A stretch of DNA of 64,000 bases from Sipunculus nudus (taxonomy: Eukaryota; Annelida; Sipuncula; Golfingiida; Sipunculidae): NCBI GenBank assembly GCA_026874595.1, contig CM049310.1:17834058-17898057 (forward strand), given 5' to 3'. How positions within the stretch are numbered: the stretch's first letter is position 1; every line of letters begins with the position of its first letter. Both the position numbers and the translations under genes were made by a program. Of this stretch, positions 62,425-64,000 are shown in pieces. Under the pieces are notes generated by a model, which worked only from the letters and a program-made list of their open reading frames with translations, had not been told where the DNA came from and searched no databases.

Positions 62425-64000
62425 CCACTACTTCTACTACTACTACTTCTACTACCTCTACTATAATACTTCCTGCATTGTCACTTGCTTTGGAATCACA
62501 GATTCTTTTTAAAGACAAGCCCTTATGACAATTTAAAATACGGAAAAGATGTATCTCCTTTTTAAAGGTCAATTAATTTGTTGAAGATTTTGCCTTGCTA
62601 TATGTGTATCGTGTCTTGTTAAAAGATTGATTGACGTTTACCTGTCGTGGTCGTTGAAGAGGAAGTGGTCATCTACGAGTTTCCTTGTCCATGCCCTTCA
62701 GCGGGTGGTATGTTCCAGCCAAGTCGCCCGGCAGAGTAGCTAGGGCGTTCTTCACACGATCTTCAAGCTCCAATCTGTCCTGTAAAAAGAAACACATACA
62801 CGTAAGTCCTAATCCGGGGATAATTTCGGTGCCATGTCGGGAGAAATATGTCACTACAACTTGGATCATTAAGACCCCGGCGTATAAAATAATTTTTTTT
62901 TTGCTATTCAATCGAAAATATTCAAGACGCTGCAATTGGAACATTTCATATGTTTGTCTGAAGAATTTATGTTGTAAGCATTGCTGCAGAAAGACATTTG
63001 ATTCTTTTTACGAAAAGTCCGGTAACGGAATAATATTGATTTTTTTAACATTTGTTTAAATTTATATTACCTTGTTCTGAATAACAGGTGGAAAGGCAAA
63101 ACCTTCAACGCTACGACCGACGCGCACCCTGGTGGAGACCACGTACTTGCCGCCAATGTCAAGGTCGCCAAAATCAAGGTTGTCCAGGTTACCAAACGTT
63201 GGTGCAGGATGAGAAATCTCTTCGATATATGCAGGTACTTTATGGTAATCCCTGATGACGGGGTCGAGGGCATCACGGAACACATCGTAAGCCTCGGGGT
63301 CAGAAGCATAGATACCAACACCGCTGTCTAGGTTGGCAACACCTGCAAGGTCAAGGACACCGTCATATAACTAAAGTATGAAAATTAGAAATAAAATATT
63401 CATGATAATGCAAAATAAATCATACAACAGAGCAGGGCCATGTATTTAATGAAGAATAGAAACGATTATCTAGAGGAAACATCAAAGCTGAAAAACATCA
63501 GGAATAGCTTAAAAAAATAAATATATTTTATTGCTAAAACTGTTTGTATAATCTTTTCATCACAATGTATAGAATAGTTTACAATGTATATCTACATACA
63601 CATGACAGATGTACATACACAAACACAAACATGGAAGAATATCCCTTTGTGCTTACACCTAATCAGCTAATTGGCCTTAAGTTTAACAGTGTGTGCAATA
63701 ATAATTATATAAGGATGGATACCCGGTGTCGTGCATCCGACAGCTGGCTGTGCATGATTATGAACATATAATATAGATACATATATGTCATATTAAAGGA
63801 TTTAACTTCCCTGATATCTTTAATGGGAGAAAGAGGGCTGCTGAGCTAACTGAACCTTGACATAATTATTTTTGCAAATTTAGCTAATGTTGATATTTTC
63901 TGTGAATCATCATAACTGAACAGCGTTGAACATGCAGTACCAAGCCAGAAAAACAGTTAAATAAATTGCCGCTAGATGGCAGCTACTACGAGAAAACGTT

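Larger units (their letters stand above)
58076..63342 (-). pseudogene. AK: Arginine kinase copy 5 (AK5), exons 2-6, frameshifted by an 11-bp deletion; exon 1 off window
   Basis: Exons in transcription order: 63071-63342 (exon 2, 272 bases), 62642-62779 (exon 3, only 138 instead of 149), 61705-61870, 60984-61164, 58076-58266. Exon 3 lacks 11 bases coding the Gln-Gln-Gln-Leu stretch after KET176. The frame then reads KETRR and hits TGA at 62669-62671, removing the C-terminal half with the catalytic Cys. Splice borders are intact and exons 4-6 remain open in the ancestral frame, including a CaaX tail [15 protein letters not shown], so the break looks recent. Other changes: D115G and D205N (the latter shared with AK4). 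Intron 5 has swollen to 2717 bases with a duplicated insert. Exon 1 should lie beyond 64000. An assembly error at the deletion is not excluded. Confidence 0.88.
56880..64000 (-). repeat. AK duplication unit E, inverted, truncated by the window edge (carries AK5)
   Basis: 3' flank 56880-58075 aligns with the AK4 flank 46360-47544, and intron 1 from 63343 to 64000 aligns with 50125-50790. Exon 1 and the promoter are off the right edge. Confidence 0.7.

Noticed and set aside
1-64000. CRISPR arrays, operons, bacterial insertion sequences or an rRNA operon
   Set aside because: The window is eukaryotic nuclear DNA. The tandem repeats seen are satellites and microsatellites, and no rRNA or intact stand-alone tRNA was recognised.

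Overview
The window is nuclear DNA from an AT-rich invertebrate genome: multi-exon genes with GT-AG introns, many microsatellites, tRNA-derived SINEs and non-autonomous DNA transposons. The phosphagen kinase genes encode arginine kinase (AK), so this is not a vertebrate. The AK sequence, the 338-bp 'GTTAACAGGGCACAAATCGTAAC' type satellite and the SINE style suggest a mollusc or another lophotrochozoan. That placement is from memory and was not tested by a search.

Layout. (1) About 1-11.2 kb holds the 5' part of an F-box protein gene of the FBXO16 type on the minus strand: four coding exons, 160 residues, the rest not found. Its introns and flank carry several non-autonomous transposons, including a hAT-type element with a clean 8-bp target duplication at 3821-4619 and a long-inverted-repeat element at 8824-10893. 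(2) About 11.2-12.9 kb is non-coding and contains a (TA)n tract and a 334-bp tandem duplication. (3) About 12.9-40.5 kb holds three head-to-tail duplication units, each with a six-exon AK gene on the plus strand (AK1, AK2, AK3). (4) About 40.5-46.3 kb is a gene-free spacer with one full SINE. (5) About 46.3-64 kb holds two more AK genes on the minus strand (AK4 and AK5), separated by a satellite array and transposon remnants. AK5 loses its first exon off the right edge and is broken by an 11-bp deletion in exon 3.

All intact copies share the same exon sizes (154, 272, 149, 166, 181 and 191 coding bases) and the same intron phases (1, 0, 2, 0, 1), giving 370-residue proteins with the catalytic residues of AK in place. 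They also share a TATA-containing promoter block and a short conserved block about 200 bases after the stop. AK1 and AK2 are almost identical and are the youngest pair. AK4 and AK5 form a second pair, sharing D205N and an intronic SINE. AK3 stands apart.

The most striking feature is the C-terminus. Every copy, the broken one included, ends in a lysine/serine-rich extension of about 15 residues that finishes with Cys-Thr-Ile-Leu. This is a CaaX box of the type read by geranylgeranyltransferase I, preceded by a Ras/Rho-like variable tail. The locus may therefore encode a family of membrane-anchored, prenylated arginine kinases, which I do not know to have been described.
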